A stretch of 64,000 nucleotides of DNA from Erwinia oleae (GCF_000770305.1 NZ_JNVB01000002.1:82397-146396); one strand, 5' to 3'. Positions 1 through 9,357 are shown, counted from the stretch's first letter. Numbers and translations are program-made. Notes: generated by a model not told the origin, from the letters alone.

Positions 1-253
1 CATTGCCTCGCGCTGGCCTGGCGTTATCGGCGCGCACGATATCCGAACCCGGCAGTCCGGCCCGACCCGCTTTATCCAGCTGCATTTAGAAATGGACGAT
101 AATTTGCCGCTTGATCAGGCGCATCGGTTCGGAGACGAGGTTGAAATCGCGCTGTTAAAACGTTTTCCCGGATCGGATGTCATTATCCACCTGGACCCCA
201 TTTCCAGCGTTATGCCGCACGAGCGTGAATCGGTCGTTTTGCCTGATAAATAA
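1..253 (+). CDS. fieF: FieF (YiiP) cation-efflux pump, C-terminal 84 codons only
   Basis: This is an open reading frame entering from the left edge and read in frame from base 2 to a TAA at 251-253. The translated tail is an acidic, histidine-containing domain with motifs such as HLEMDD and VIIHLDP. It matches the cytoplasmic C-terminal domain of the cation diffusion facilitator FieF, an inner-membrane proton-driven Zn(II)/Fe(II) exporter. The membrane domain lies outside the window. Its place directly upstream of pfkA is the E. coli order, which supports the assignment. Only the tail can be judged. Confidence 0.85.
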   Translation, partial: IASRWPGVIGAHDIRTRQSGPTRFIQLHLEMDDNLPLDQAHRFGDEVEIALLKRFPGSDVIIHLDPISSVMPHERESVVLPDK

Positions 254-321
254 ACGGGTTAACGGTTTTAAGGGCGAAAACGTGATACTGTGCAAAAAAA
301 ATAGCCGTTTGATGACTGACC

Positions 322-354
322 TGAATCAATTCAGCAAACTGGCTTTGATATACT
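322..354 (+). promoter_or_regulatory. pfkA promoter with Cra (FruR)-like operator
   Basis: The palindrome TGAATCAATTCA at 322-333 matches 11 of 12 positions of the Cra consensus TGAANCGNTTCA. A -10-like TATACT lies at 349-354, and the operator overlaps the expected -35 region. Cra represses pfkA in E. coli, so repression of glycolysis under gluconeogenic conditions is the likely role. The -35 is weak and the transcription start is inferred. Confidence 0.6.
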
Positions 355-441
355 ATTGCAGATATTCAGCGATAAGCTCGCTTGCGTCGTGTGACCCGGC
401 GTCCAGAATTTACATTTGCATTAACAAGTTCAGAGGTTGTC

Positions 442-1404
442 ATGATTAAAAAAATCGGTGTACTGACAAGCGGCGGTGACGCTCCGGGTATGAACGCAGC
501 GATTCGCGGCGTGGTTCGCGCTGCGTTGAGCGAAGGTCTTGAAGTGTGCGGCATCTACGATGGCTATCTTGGCTTGTATGAAGATCGCATGATCAATCTC
601 GATCGCTATAGCGTCTCTGACATGATTAACCGCGGCGGCACGTTCCTCGGCTCCGCGCGTTTTCCGGAATTCCGTGAAGAAGCTGTTCGTACCGTTGCGA
701 TTGAAAACATGAAAAAGCGCGGTATCGATGCGCTGGTGGTTATCGGCGGTGACGGCTCCTATATGGGCGCAAAACGCCTGACGGAAATGGGTTTCCCCTG
801 CATTGGCCTGCCGGGCACCATTGATAATGACGTCGCGGGCACCGATTACACCATTGGCTATTTTACCGCGCTGGAAACGGTGGTTGAAGCGATTGACCGC
901 CTGCGTGATACCTCTTCCTCGCATCAGCGTATCTCTATCGTTGAGGTGATGGGGCGTTACTGCGGCGATCTGACGCTGGCAGCGGCCATCGCGGGCGGCT
1001 GCGAATTTATCGTGCTGCCGGAAATCCCGTATACGCGTGAAGAGCTGGTTGAAGAGATTAAAGCGGGCATCGCGAAAGGTAAAAAACACGCTATCGTGGC
1101 TATTACCGAACATATCTGCGATATCGACGAACTGGCGAAATACATCGAGTCTGAAACCAAACGCGAAACGCGTTCAACGGTGCTGGGACACATCCAGCGC
1201 GGCGGCGCGCCGGTGGCCTATGACCGCATCCTGGCCTCACGGATGGGCGCTTACTCTATTGAGCTGCTGTTGCAGGGCTACGGTGGCCGCTGCGTGGGCA
1301 TCCAAAACGAGAAAATGGTTCACCATGACATCATTGACGCTATCGAAAATATGAAGCGTCCGTTTAAAGGTGACTGGCTGGATACTGCTAAACGACTCTA
1401 CTAA
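442..1404 (+). CDS. pfkA: ATP-dependent 6-phosphofructokinase I
   Basis: PfkA phosphorylates fructose 6-phosphate to fructose 1,6-bisphosphate with ATP, the committed step of glycolysis in the cytoplasm. The protein is 320 aa, the same length as E. coli PfkA. Visible motifs are [16 protein letters not shown] at the N-terminus (nucleotide site), [11 protein letters not shown] near residue 100, and PGTIDNDV near 125 with the catalytic aspartate. MGRYCGDL and the C-terminal FKGDWLD are also present. The start is the ATG at 442, after an AGAGG ribosome site; upstream in-frame codons do not match the family. A hairpin terminator follows, so the gene is probably monocistronic. No oddities were seen. 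Confidence 0.97.
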   Translation: MIKKIGVLTSGGDAPGMNAAIRGVVRAALSEGLEVCGIYDGYLGLYEDRMINLDRYSVSDMINRGGTFLGSARFPEFREEAVRTVAIENMKKRGIDALVVIGGDGSYMGAKRLTEMGFPCIGLPGTIDNDVAGTDYTIGYFTALETVVEAIDRLRDTSSSHQRISIVEVMGRYCGDLTLAAAIAGGCEFIVLPEIPYTREELVEEIKAGIAKGKKHAIVAITEHICDIDELAKYIESETKRETRSTVLGHIQRGGAPVAYDRILASRMGAYSIELLLQGYGGRCVGIQNEKMVHHDIIDAIENMKRPFKGDWLDTAKRLY

Positions 1405-1411
1405 ATCGTTG

Positions 1412-1435
1412 GGCGCTGGCGACAGCGCCTTTCTT
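1412..1435 (+). terminator. Rho-independent terminator of pfkA
   Basis: A 7-bp GC-rich stem GGCGCTG (1412-1418) and CAGCGCC (1423-1429) with loop GCGA is followed by TTTCTT, starting 7 bases after the pfkA stop. Confidence 0.75.
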
Positions 1436-1543
1436 ATGCATTGCGTTATACTCTTTAGTTATTACAGCTTATTTTTAATTCTTTAATTCATGAAACACTT
1501 TATGTCACGCTCTCGGTAAGCATTCATCCCCGGGAGCGCATCA

Positions 1544-2536
1544 ATGAAGAAGTGGAGTGTAGGATTAACCCTGATCCTGGCATCAACCAGCGTGTTAGCT
1601 AAAGATGTTCAGCTACTGAACGTCTCATACGATCCAACGCGCGAGCTGTATGAGCAGTACAATAAGGCGTTCAGCGCCCATTATAAGCAGGAAACGGGCG
1701 ATAACGTGGTGATCCGCCAGTCGCATGGCGGCTCCGGCAAGCAGGCGACCTCGGTAATTAACGGTATTCGTGCGGACGTGGTGACGTTAGCGCTCGCGTC
1801 AGACGTTGATGCCATTGCCGAACGCGGCCGCATCGATAAGAACTGGATCAAACGGCTGCCGGACAACTCCGCGCCTTATACCTCCACGATCGTTTTCCTG
1901 GTTCGCAAAGGCAATCCTAAGCAGATCCACGACTGGCAGGACTTAACCAAACCAGGCGTTTCTGTTATTACCCCAAACCCGAAAACTTCTGGCGGCGCTC
2001 GCTGGAACTATCTGGCCGCGTGGGGTTGGGCGCTGGATCAAAACAATGGCGACAAAGCCAAAGCGCAGGATTACATCAAGGCGCTGTTTAAAAACGTTGA
2101 GGTACAGGACTCCGGTGCACGCGGCGCAACCAATACATTTGTTGAGCGTGGCATTGGTGACGTATTGATTGCATGGGAAAACGAAGCCTACCTGGCGGTA
2201 AACAAGTTAGGCAAAGACAAGTTTGAAATCGTAACGCCGAGCGAATCAATCCTGGCAGAACCCACCGTTTCCGTCGTCGATAAAGTGGTTGATGAGCGTG
2301 ATACGCGTAAAGTTGCTGAAGAATATCTTAAGTATCTTTACTCGCCGGAAGGCCAGGAGATCGCCGCGCAAAATTACTATCGCCCACGCGATCCCAACGT
2401 CGTGAAAAAGTATGCCGATAAGTTTGCGCCGGTTAAACTGTTTACGATTGACGATGCAAAATTCGGCGGCTGGAGCGAAGCGCAGAAAACCCATTTTGGC
2501 AATGGTGGAACTTACGATCGCGCGATGCAGCGTTAA
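1544..2536 (+). CDS. sbp: Periplasmic sulfate-binding protein
   Basis: Sbp binds sulfate in the periplasm and delivers it to the CysTWA ABC importer. The protein is 330 aa. It starts with a typical Sec signal peptide ([18 protein letters not shown], cleavage near residue 19), followed by [16 protein letters not shown], the hallmark N-terminus of mature sulfate/thiosulfate binding proteins. SHGGSGKQ near residue 60 and [20 protein letters not shown] near 145 are ligand-binding segments of the family. It is a single gene between pfkA and cdh, as in E. coli. In relatives it responds to sulfur supply through CysB/Cbl; no site was identified here. Confidence 0.96.
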   Translation: MKKWSVGLTLILASTSVLAKDVQLLNVSYDPTRELYEQYNKAFSAHYKQETGDNVVIRQSHGGSGKQATSVINGIRADVVTLALASDVDAIAERGRIDKNWIKRLPDNSAPYTSTIVFLVRKGNPKQIHDWQDLTKPGVSVITPNPKTSGGARWNYLAAWGWALDQNNGDKAKAQDYIKALFKNVEVQDSGARGATNTFVERGIGDVLIAWENEAYLAVNKLGKDKFEIVTPSESILAEPTVSVVDKVVDERDTRKVAEEYLKYLYSPEGQEIAAQNYYRPRDPNVVKKYADKFAPVKLFTIDDAKFGGWSEAQKTHFGNGGTYDRAMQR

Positions 2537-2580
2537 GCATCTTTAATAGTCGCCGCGATTGATTATTTGACATGATCTTT

Positions 2581-2613
2581 ATCACCTGTTCATTTACATT
2601 GTGAACAGGTGAT
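2581..2613. repeat. 12-bp perfect inverted repeat upstream of cdh
   Basis: ATCACCTGTTCA (2581-2592) and its exact complement TGAACAGGTGAT (2602-2613) flank a 9-base spacer. The repeat lies 45 bases after the sbp stop and ends 17 bases before the cdh start. No T-run follows, so it does not look like a simple terminator. It may be an operator or an mRNA hairpin in the cdh leader. Confidence 0.6.
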
Positions 2614-2630
2614 GTTCAGAGGCGTAGATC

Positions 2631-3401
2631 ATGCAGGCGCGAAAGCGAGTCCTGTTAGCAGTTGCGATAACAGGTATAGTCATAACGGCGGGTTGCGCCT
2701 CGGTGGTATTCCATAAAAAGAGTGCCAATGCACTGTGGAAAACGGTCCGCGAGCAATGCGTGCCCAATCAGCAAGAAAATAACGATCCCACTCCCTGCCG
2801 CATCGTCGATCTTCGCAACGGTTTTGTGGTGATGAAAGACCGCAATGGCCCTCTGCAATACCTCCTTGTGCCGGTTAACAGAATTACCGGTATCGAAAGT
2901 CCGCAGCTTCTTAATCCCGCTACGCCTAACTTTTTCGCTGAAGCCTGGCGCGCGCGACACTATATGGAAGAACGCCGTGGAGCGCTTATCGACGACAGGG
3001 TGTTTTCACTGACCATCAACTCGCCGACCGGCAGAACGCAAAAACAGCTGCACATTCATATTTCCTGTCTGCGGCCTGATATTCGCCAGCGGCTCGACAC
3101 GCTTAACAGCACGCTGAATGACCACTGGCAATCCACGCAGCTTGCCGGTAACGATTACCAGATCCGCACCATTACGCGTGATGAAATGAAGAGAACGAGC
3201 CCGTTTATTCGCATCGCCAATGAGCTGCCTGGCGCGCGCGAGGAGATGGGGAAATACAGTATTGCGATTGCTGCGCTGCCGGACGGGCGCCGCGCCCTGA
3301 TGGTAACAAAACGCAACCTGCTGAAGCTCAACCGCGCCTCGGCGGAGGAGCTTCAGGATCACAGCTGCCAAATCCTACAGCCGTCAGGGCAGAAGGGGTA
3401 A
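2631..3401 (+). CDS. cdh: CDP-diacylglycerol pyrophosphatase
   Basis: Cdh hydrolyses CDP-diacylglycerol to phosphatidate and CMP at the inner membrane. The protein is 256 aa against about 251 in E. coli. The N-terminus is a hydrophobic segment (residues 6-21) ending in a lipobox-like ITAGCAS. The HIT-like core shows QLHIHISCLRPD near residue 145, the histidine motif of the family. FNDR-type late motifs are diverged. It lies downstream of sbp as in E. coli. The stop codon abuts the stop of the convergent yhjD gene with no spacer. Confidence 0.92.
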   Translation: MQARKRVLLAVAITGIVITAGCASVVFHKKSANALWKTVREQCVPNQQENNDPTPCRIVDLRNGFVVMKDRNGPLQYLLVPVNRITGIESPQLLNPATPNFFAEAWRARHYMEERRGALIDDRVFSLTINSPTGRTQKQLHIHISCLRPDIRQRLDTLNSTLNDHWQSTQLAGNDYQIRTITRDEMKRTSPFIRIANELPGAREEMGKYSIAIAALPDGRRALMVTKRNLLKLNRASAEELQDHSCQILQPSGQKG

Positions 3402-4406
3402 CTACTTCGCCGGTTCTGCTGCTTCCGCGCCAGCTTCTTTCGGTTCGCCGTCTGCGGTGGCGATCCAGGCGGCGCAAAATAACGTCAGTCGGGCGAAGAA
3501 GTAGAAAAACGCCATCAGCCCCAATACTGACCCAAAGGCCGCGCCGGATGGCGACGAGGCAAGCTTGGGCAGCGTCAGCGTCATAATAAATTTGATCACT
3601 TCAAACCCAATAGCTGCCAGCAGCGTGCCGCGAAACAGCGCTTTTTTGCGCGGTTTATGGCGCGGCAGAATCCAGAAAATCCACAGGAACAGCAGATAGT
3701 TAGCCATGATTGAAATCGTCAGGGCAATCAGCGTCATCACCGGTCTGAGCCATTCAACATGGGACAGCCCAAGGGCTTCAACGATGCTTTCCTGCGCCGC
3801 GCCAGCGATTGAGGTCAGCGACAGCGTGACAATCAGCGCCACCACCAGGCCGATAAGCGAGATCAGATCGCGGGTGTATTTAAAATAGATTTTCTCTTTT
3901 TCCTGCTTTCTGCGTTCCCAGACGTCGCGAAACTGCGCGCGGATGGCTTCCCGCAGATTCCCCATCCAGCTGATGCCTGAATAAAGTGCGATCAGCAACC
4001 CGGTCAGGCCCACGGTAGTGCGCTGCTGCACGGCGGTATTGACCGTGTTTTTCAGCGTGGTCGCGAGGGTGGGATCGCTGATGCTGTTGACTATCTTGCC
4101 AATCAGCTCGGTCAACAGATCAGGATGGGAAGCCAGCACAAACCCGACGGCGGCAAAAGAGACCATCAGGATCGGGATGAGCGATAAGAAAGAGAAATAG
4201 GTGATTGCCGCGCCAAACTGGCTGCCCAGACGGTCATTAAAACGCTCGCCGGCACGCATGAAATGGGCGACAGCGGGAATGGCTTCGACCCTGCTCACGA
4301 AGCGAGAAACGCGTGAAATAGACTTATCGACAGTTTTATTGCCGGTTTTAATGTCAATGGCCGGCTTCTCATCGGTGTGATCCCCGACGGATGAGTTTTC
4401 CTTCAT
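3402..4406 (-). CDS. yhjD: YhjD, YihY/BrkB-family inner membrane protein
   Basis: This is a 334-aa polytopic membrane protein of the YihY (BrkB) family that matches E. coli YhjD (337 aa). The first 50 residues are hydrophilic. Then ITYFSFLSLIPILMVSFAAV starts a series of about six hydrophobic segments, with the family motif LYSGISWMGNLREAI near residue 145 and a charged tail. The molecular function is not established; family members have been linked to LPS/lipid handling and to RNase BN mis-annotation. It has moved relative to E. coli, where yhjD is elsewhere on the chromosome. It converges on cdh without any intergenic base. Confidence 0.85.
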   Translation of the reverse strand: MKENSSVGDHTDEKPAIDIKTGNKTVDKSISRVSRFVSRVEAIPAVAHFMRAGERFNDRLGSQFGAAITYFSFLSLIPILMVSFAAVGFVLASHPDLLTELIGKIVNSISDPTLATTLKNTVNTAVQQRTTVGLTGLLIALYSGISWMGNLREAIRAQFRDVWERRKQEKEKIYFKYTRDLISLIGLVVALIVTLSLTSIAGAAQESIVEALGLSHVEWLRPVMTLIALTISIMANYLLFLWIFWILPRHKPRKKALFRGTLLAAIGFEVIKFIMTLTLPKLASSPSGAAFGSVLGLMAFFYFFARLTLFCAAWIATADGEPKEAGAEAAEPAK

Positions 4407-4459
4407 GTCGTTAGCGTGTCCTTTAAAAGAGAATGTTAAGTGGAATTATAGACTGCCGC

Positions 4460-5359
4460 TCAGGCAACGTAGCGTTTCATCGCCTGCGTCAGCCATTCCA
4501 TGAAAACCTGAACCCGACGCGCAAGGTTGCGACGGTGTGGATAAAGTAGCGAAACCGGCATCGGTTCTGCGCGAAACTGCGGCAGAATTTCCACCAGCGT
4601 TTTTTCTTTCAGCGCCGCGCGCGCGCCGCACTCCGGCGCCTGAATAATGCCTAAACCGGCCAGACAGGCTGCACGATAGGTCTCCGTACTGTTGACCGTG
4701 ACCGCGCCGCCGGTTTTCACGTAACGACAGATTTTGCCATCAAAAAACTCAAAGCCGGAAGAGGGCGCTCCCAACTGCTGGCTGTAGTGCACCATCGCAT
4801 GCTGTGCAAGATCGTCCAGTGAGGTTGGCGTGCCGAAACGGGCCAGATAATCCGGGCTGGCGCAGTTGACCAGGGTCAGCGAACCGAGCGGGCGGGCGAT
4901 CAGCCCGGAGTCGGCCAGCGTACCCACGCGTATTACGCAATCAAAACCTTCCCGCACCACGTCAACCCGCCGGTCGCTGCTGCTCAACTCAAGTTCGATG
5001 CCGGGGTACTGCTGAAGAAAGGCAGGAAGCTGCGGCAGAATAAAATCACTGGCCATGCTGACCGGCATATCAACGCGCAGCCGTCCGCTCAGCGTGGCGG
5101 GATCGTGTTGAAACAGTGAATCCATCTCCTCCAGCGTCGCCAGCACGTCGCGGCAGCGATCGTAATAGACCAAACCATCCTGGGTAAGCTGCACGCGCCG
5201 CGTGGTGCGATGCAGCAACCGGACGCCCATCGTGTTTTCCAGCGCCTGGATCTGGCGGGAGAGGCTGCCTTTCGGCAGGCCGAGGCTTTCAGCGGCACGG
5301 GTAAAACTTTGCAGTTCCGCTACCCTGACAAAAACCTGCATTGCGTGAACTTTATCCAT
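4460..5359 (-). CDS. LysR-family transcriptional regulator
   Basis: This is a 299-aa regulator. The N-terminal helix-turn-helix is clear: MQVFVRVAELQSFTRAAESL followed by LPKGSLSRQIQALENTMGVRLLHR. A CrgA-like effector-binding domain (LSGRLRVDMPVSMASDFILP and later GLGIIQAPECGA) follows. The ATG at 5359 was chosen; the open frame extends 74 codons further upstream, but that part overlaps the neighbouring gene and does not look like a regulator. It is transcribed divergently from the SDR gene at 5475, with 115 bases shared between them. It therefore probably controls that gene. The effector is unknown. Confidence 0.9.
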   Translation of the reverse strand: MDKVHAMQVFVRVAELQSFTRAAESLGLPKGSLSRQIQALENTMGVRLLHRTTRRVQLTQDGLVYYDRCRDVLATLEEMDSLFQHDPATLSGRLRVDMPVSMASDFILPQLPAFLQQYPGIELELSSSDRRVDVVREGFDCVIRVGTLADSGLIARPLGSLTLVNCASPDYLARFGTPTSLDDLAQHAMVHYSQQLGAPSSGFEFFDGKICRYVKTGGAVTVNSTETYRAACLAGLGIIQAPECGARAALKEKTLVEILPQFRAEPMPVSLLYPHRRNLARRVQVFMEWLTQAMKRYVA

Positions 5360-5474
5360 TTTTTCGCTTTTTGTTGCCTGAAATGAAACAGTGAAGCGCT
5401 CGTAAGGGTATTTATAGTTTATTTCAGCAGTAATATCCTTGATTTTGTCCACAGCACAACAAACGGAGAAGAGA

Positions 5475-6233
5475 ATGAGCAATAAAATCGCAGTGATCAC
5501 CGGTGGAAACCGGGGTTTAGGTGAAAATGCAGCGCTGAAGCTGGCGAAAAAAGGCGTTGATATTATTTTAACGTGGCGCAATGGTGGAGAACAGGCGCAG
5601 ACGGTGGTAGAGCGTATTGAAGCGCTTGGTGCCCGCGCGGTGGCGCTTCAGCTCGATGTGGCGGACAGCGGCAGCTTTGCTGACTTTGCCCGCAACGTGC
5701 AAAAACAGCTTAAAAACGTCTGGCAACGTGATTCTTTTGATTATTTATTGAACAATGCAGGCACCTCGCTGCATGCCAGTTTTGTAGAGACTACTGAAGC
5801 GCAGTTTGATGAAGTGGTAAACGTCCATTTTAAAGGCCCGTTCTTTCTTACGCAGACGCTGTTACCACTGATGGCCGATGGCGGCAGCATTCTGAATATT
5901 TCCAGCGGACTGGCGCGCTTCAGCCTGCCAGGCTCCGGCGCTTATGCGGCGGTGAAGGGTGCCATGGAAGTGCTGACGCGCTATCAGGCGAAAGAGCTTG
6001 GCGAACGTCGCATCACGGTAAATATTCTGGCGCCGGGCGCTATCGCCACTGACTTCAGCGGCGGAATGGTGCGTGATAATCCGGAAGTGAACGCCTTTGT
6101 CGCTTCGCAAACCGCGCTGGGACGCGTCGGACTACCGGACGATATCGGCGATGCGGTGGCGCAAATCCTCAGCGATGAGAGCCGCTGGGTGAATGGTCAG
6201 CGCATCGAAGCCTCCGGCGGCATGTTCCTTTAA
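5475..6233 (+). CDS. Short-chain dehydrogenase/reductase (SDR)
   Basis: This is a 252-aa classical SDR, an NAD(P)-dependent oxidoreductase of the cytoplasm. The cofactor motif is TGGNRGLGENAAL near residue 9. LNNAGTSLHASF follows near residue 95. The catalytic Ser is in ILNISSGLARF, and the Tyr-x-x-x-Lys is AYAAVKGAMEVL near residue 155. The C-terminus WVNGQRIEASGGMFL is typical. The ATG at 5475 follows ACGGAGAAG; an upstream in-frame start is not preceded by a ribosome site. It is divergent from the LysR gene, which probably regulates it. The substrate cannot be told from sequence. Confidence 0.9.
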   Translation: MSNKIAVITGGNRGLGENAALKLAKKGVDIILTWRNGGEQAQTVVERIEALGARAVALQLDVADSGSFADFARNVQKQLKNVWQRDSFDYLLNNAGTSLHASFVETTEAQFDEVVNVHFKGPFFLTQTLLPLMADGGSILNISSGLARFSLPGSGAYAAVKGAMEVLTRYQAKELGERRITVNILAPGAIATDFSGGMVRDNPEVNAFVASQTALGRVGLPDDIGDAVAQILSDESRWVNGQRIEASGGMFL

Positions 6234-6245
6234 GCCACCCCGCAG

Positions 6246-7097
6246 TCAGAGCCGCAGCGTGCCATCAATCACCGTGGTGACCAGGCCGCCGATCCACACG
6301 CCGTCGGCGGTCCTGGAGACGCTGAGACGGCCCGCGCGATGCAGCGCGCTGCCCTGACGCACACGATAATCCAGCTCAACGCCCAGTGCCTGAAAGTAGC
6401 GCGCCAGGCAGGCGTTGGCGCTACCGGTAACCGGATCTTCCGTCAGCGAGCCCTGTTCAATCAGCAGCGCACGCACTTCATACTGCTCATTTTCGCCCGC
6501 CAGCGGGCCAAATATCATGACGCCGTTGACGCTGGCTTTGCAGAGCAGACGCGCCAGTCCCGCCACATCCGGCTTAACGCTGAGCACCGCCGCCGCTGAG
6601 GTCAGCGGGATCAGGAGCCAGCGGATCCCCATATCCGCGATGGTCACCGGCAGCGTGGTGTCAATTGACGGGCTGTTAAGCGCGCTGCCGATCGACGCAT
6701 CGCTGAACGCCGTCATCGTCGCTTCCGGCGCGGCAAAAGCCAGCGCGCCTTCCGCGCCAATTTTCACCGTGATCAAACCGAGCGCGCACTCCTGCACCAG
6801 TTGTCCGGGCGTTTTAGGGTCGAGGCCGTTTTCCAGCAGCGCATGCGCGGTACCAAGCGTAGGGTGGCCTGCGAAGGGCAGCTCGGTATCCGGTGTGAAT
6901 ATCCGAACGCGATAGTCCGCCGCAGCGTTTTCAGGCGGCAGCACAAAAGTCGTTTCGGACAGGTTTGTCCAGCTCGCCATCGCCTGCATCTGCGCATCGC
7001 TCAGGCCGCTGGCATCCAGCACGACCGCCAGCGGATTGCCGTTAAGGGGTGAAGAAGTGAACACATCGACTTGTTTAAAGGGGCGCAACCAGGTCAT
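6246..7097 (-). CDS. PhzF-family isomerase-like protein
   Basis: This is a 283-aa member of the PhzF (phenazine biosynthesis-like) family, cytoplasmic enzymes with two similar half-domains. The start FKQVDVFTSSPLNGNPLAVVLD and WTNLSETTFVLPP carry the conserved catalytic glutamate (SET, about residue 46). FTPDTELPFAGHPTLGTAHAL and, late, EDPVTGSANACLARYF are signature motifs. No other phenazine genes are present, so a role in phenazine synthesis should not be assumed. The gene is divergent from the glutathione transferase with a 45-base gap. Confidence 0.9.
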   Translation of the reverse strand: MTWLRPFKQVDVFTSSPLNGNPLAVVLDASGLSDAQMQAMASWTNLSETTFVLPPENAAADYRVRIFTPDTELPFAGHPTLGTAHALLENGLDPKTPGQLVQECALGLITVKIGAEGALAFAAPEATMTAFSDASIGSALNSPSIDTTLPVTIADMGIRWLLIPLTSAAAVLSVKPDVAGLARLLCKASVNGVMIFGPLAGENEQYEVRALLIEQGSLTEDPVTGSANACLARYFQALGVELDYRVRQGSALHRAGRLSVSRTADGVWIGGLVTTVIDGTLRL

Positions 7098-7142
7098 AGT
7101 TTAGAGTCCGTCCATTTTTATTGATTGAAGAGTATCAGCCTT

Positions 7143-7766
7143 ATGTTAAAAATTTTAGGACGCGCCTCATCAATTAACGTCAGAAAAGTGCTTTGGGCTT
7201 GTGAGGAGCTCGCTCTCCCTTTCCAGCGTGAGGAGTGGGGAGAAGGGCAAAAATCGTTGCAGGATCCCACCTTTAAAGCACTTAATCCCAATTCGCTGAT
7301 CCCGGTACTTCAGGAAGACGACTTCATCCTGTGGGAATCTAACGCTATTATTCGCTACCTGGCAAATACACGACAGGCCGAATGGCTCTATCCGCAAGAG
7401 CCGCGCGCACGCGCCAGGGTCGATCAGTGGCTGGACTGGCAGGCTACCGAACTCAACACTTCATGGCGATATGCTTTTATGTCGCTGGTGCGCCACTCGC
7501 CCGCGCATCAGGACGCACGTTTGCTGGCGGCGGCCTGCAAAGGCTGGAACCAGATGATGACGCTGCTCAACGAACAGCTCGCGCGTACGGGGGGCTTTAT
7601 AGCCGGCGAGGCGTTTTCGCTGGCGGACATCCCGATCGGACTGTCGGTGAACCGCTGGTTTGAGACGCCGTTGGATCACGCCGACTTACCCGCCGTACGC
7701 GCCTATTATGAGCGGTTGACCGTAAGAAAAGGCTATGCGAAATGGGGCCGTAACGGCACGCCTTAG
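7143..7766 (+). CDS. Glutathione S-transferase family protein
   Basis: This is a 207-aa cytosolic GST. The N-terminal thioredoxin-like domain begins LKILGRASSINVRKVLW and contains LNPNSLIPVLQ and WESNAIIRYLA, where the ES pair binds the gamma-glutamyl part of glutathione. The C-terminal all-helical domain ends with GEAFSLADIPIGLSVNRW, the N-capping-box region. Overall it resembles E. coli GstB (YliJ) type enzymes. The ATG at 7143 is used; a TTG 18 bases upstream is less likely. The stop overlaps the stop of the convergent MocR gene by 4 bases. The substrate is unknown. Confidence 0.88.
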   Translation: MLKILGRASSINVRKVLWACEELALPFQREEWGEGQKSLQDPTFKALNPNSLIPVLQEDDFILWESNAIIRYLANTRQAEWLYPQEPRARARVDQWLDWQATELNTSWRYAFMSLVRHSPAHQDARLLAAACKGWNQMMTLLNEQLARTGGFIAGEAFSLADIPIGLSVNRWFETPLDHADLPAVRAYYERLTVRKGYAKWGRNGTP

Positions 7767-9220
7767 TCGCCGTTTGCGGCAATACCGCTCATTTCACACG
7801 CCAGCGCGCCGGTTCGCTTCAGCGCCCAGGTGTAGCGGTCGTCGAACGGGTAGCAGCATGAAAGCCGCAGCGCGCTGTTGCAGCGATCGCTGAGCGTATA
7901 GAGCGCGCCGGGCGTCAGGCAGATCTTTTCCTGAAGCAGGCGGTGAAAAAGCGCCACGCTGTCGAGGTTTCCGGGCAGCTCAACCCAGAAGACAAAGCCG
8001 CCTTCAGGCAGCGTGGCTCGCGTGCCCTGCGGAAAGTGGCGGGCAATGATGCCGCGTGCCTCGTCCACCTGAGCAGCATAACGACGGCGCAGCGTCCGCA
8101 GGTGATGATCATAGCCGCCCGACTCAAGGAAATGCCCCAGCGTTTCGGACAGCAAGCGCGATTCGGTCAACGATGAAACGGACTTCAGTCTGGCCAGCGT
8201 TCGGGTGAAACGTCCTGCCGCAATCCAGCCAACGTGGAAATCAGGCGCAACCGTTTTTGTGTAGCCGGTACAGTAAAGTACCCAGCCATCCCGATCGAAC
8301 GCTTTTACCGCAGGCGACAGTGGCCAGCAAAATTGTAGCTCGCCATACAAACCGTCCTCAATCAGCGGAACCTGATAATCATTCACCAGCTTTGCCAGCC
8401 TTTTTTTGTCCTCCAGCCTCATGGTGAATCCCAACGGGTTTTGCACGGTGGGCATCGCCACAATGGCATTCAGCCGCTTTTCGCGTAGCAGCATTTCCAG
8501 GGCGTCAAGCGACAGGCCATGCCGGGGATCGGTCGGGATCTCAATGACCTTTAAATCGAGGCTGGCCAGCAGCGGAAAAAGATAAAAATAGGTCGGTGTT
8601 TCCAGCCCTACGCAGTCGCCCGGACGGGTGACCGTCCGCAGAGCCAACTGCAACGCTTCCATACAGCCATGCGTCAGCGTGACATCTTCTGCCGTCAGGC
8701 GAATGCCTAAATCCATCGAGCGGCGCGCCACCTCGCGACGCAGGCGCTGGCTGCCGGGCGGCAGCGCGTAGCGGCCTATCAGCTCGGGTTCACGACGCAT
8801 CAGCGATGCCATGATGCGGCTGATTTTCGCCGTGGGGAAAAAATCACTGTTCTGCGGGCAGGCAAGGGAGATATTGGTGTAGTCAGGATGGTTCTGGGCG
8901 GCAAAAACCGCGTCGATTAAATCCAGTTTTTCACTGCTGGGCGAATGCACGCTGGCACGATGGTCGGGCCGGGTCATGATCGACGGCAACACGCTGCGCA
9001 CGAAGTAGCCCGACTGCGGGCGTGCAGCGATCAGACCGCGATCTTCCAGAATCCGATAGGCGGCCAACACGGTATTAATGCTGACCTGATGATGACTGGC
9101 GCAGCGACGCAGCGCAGGCAAACGGCTCCCCGGCGCGAACGTGCCGTTGTGAATGGCATCGGCCAGCGTTTCCGCCAGTTGCGAATAGAGCGTGCTTTCC
9201 TGAGGATCGATAACGGACAC
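7763..9220 (-). CDS. MocR/PdxR-type regulator (GntR HTH + aminotransferase-like domain)
   Basis: This 485-aa protein joins an N-terminal winged-helix GntR domain (LYSQLAETLADAIHNGTFAPG, VSINTVLAAYRILEDRGLI) to a fold-type I aminotransferase-like domain. The PLP lysine is visible in YTKTVAPDFHVGW near residue 322. VQNPLGFTM and IEDGLYGEL also match. The GTG at 9220 is preferred because GAGG lies 5 bases upstream; a TTG further upstream has no ribosome site. It is divergent from a LysE-type exporter, the usual arrangement when such a regulator controls an amino-acid or amine exporter. The effector is unknown. Confidence 0.9.
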   Translation of the reverse strand: MSVIDPQESTLYSQLAETLADAIHNGTFAPGSRLPALRRCASHHQVSINTVLAAYRILEDRGLIAARPQSGYFVRSVLPSIMTRPDHRASVHSPSSEKLDLIDAVFAAQNHPDYTNISLACPQNSDFFPTAKISRIMASLMRREPELIGRYALPPGSQRLRREVARRSMDLGIRLTAEDVTLTHGCMEALQLALRTVTRPGDCVGLETPTYFYLFPLLASLDLKVIEIPTDPRHGLSLDALEMLLREKRLNAIVAMPTVQNPLGFTMRLEDKKRLAKLVNDYQVPLIEDGLYGELQFCWPLSPAVKAFDRDGWVLYCTGYTKTVAPDFHVGWIAAGRFTRTLARLKSVSSLTESRLLSETLGHFLESGGYDHHLRTLRRRYAAQVDEARGIIARHFPQGTRATLPEGGFVFWVELPGNLDSVALFHRLLQEKICLTPGALYTLSDRCNSALRLSCCYPFDDRYTWALKRTGALACEMSGIAANGD

Positions 9221-9242
9221 AGTAACCTCAACAGATGATGGG

Positions 9243-9281
9243 TACAATTGCTAAAATAACCTTATTGTACTCATTACAATA
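9243..9281. promoter_or_regulatory. Repeated TACAAT motifs, candidate MocR operator
   Basis: The motif TACAAT appears at 9243-9248, inverted as ATTGTA at 9264-9269, and again at 9275-9280. The last two form a perfect 7-bp inverted repeat (TATTGTA / TACAATA) with a 5-base spacer. The site lies between the divergent MocR and LysE-type genes, where a MocR regulator would bind. The function is inferred. Confidence 0.4.
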
Positions 9282-9357
9282 GTGTATCTCTGAATCTGTT
9301 ACCATTGCTTTTCTGCTTTTATGATGGAGTTCTTATCAGGCGGCAGGAAATCTTACT

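Noticed and set aside
6246..7097. PhzF-family gene as evidence of phenazine production
   Set aside because: PhzF-like proteins are widespread with other or unknown roles, and no phzA-G partners are present.
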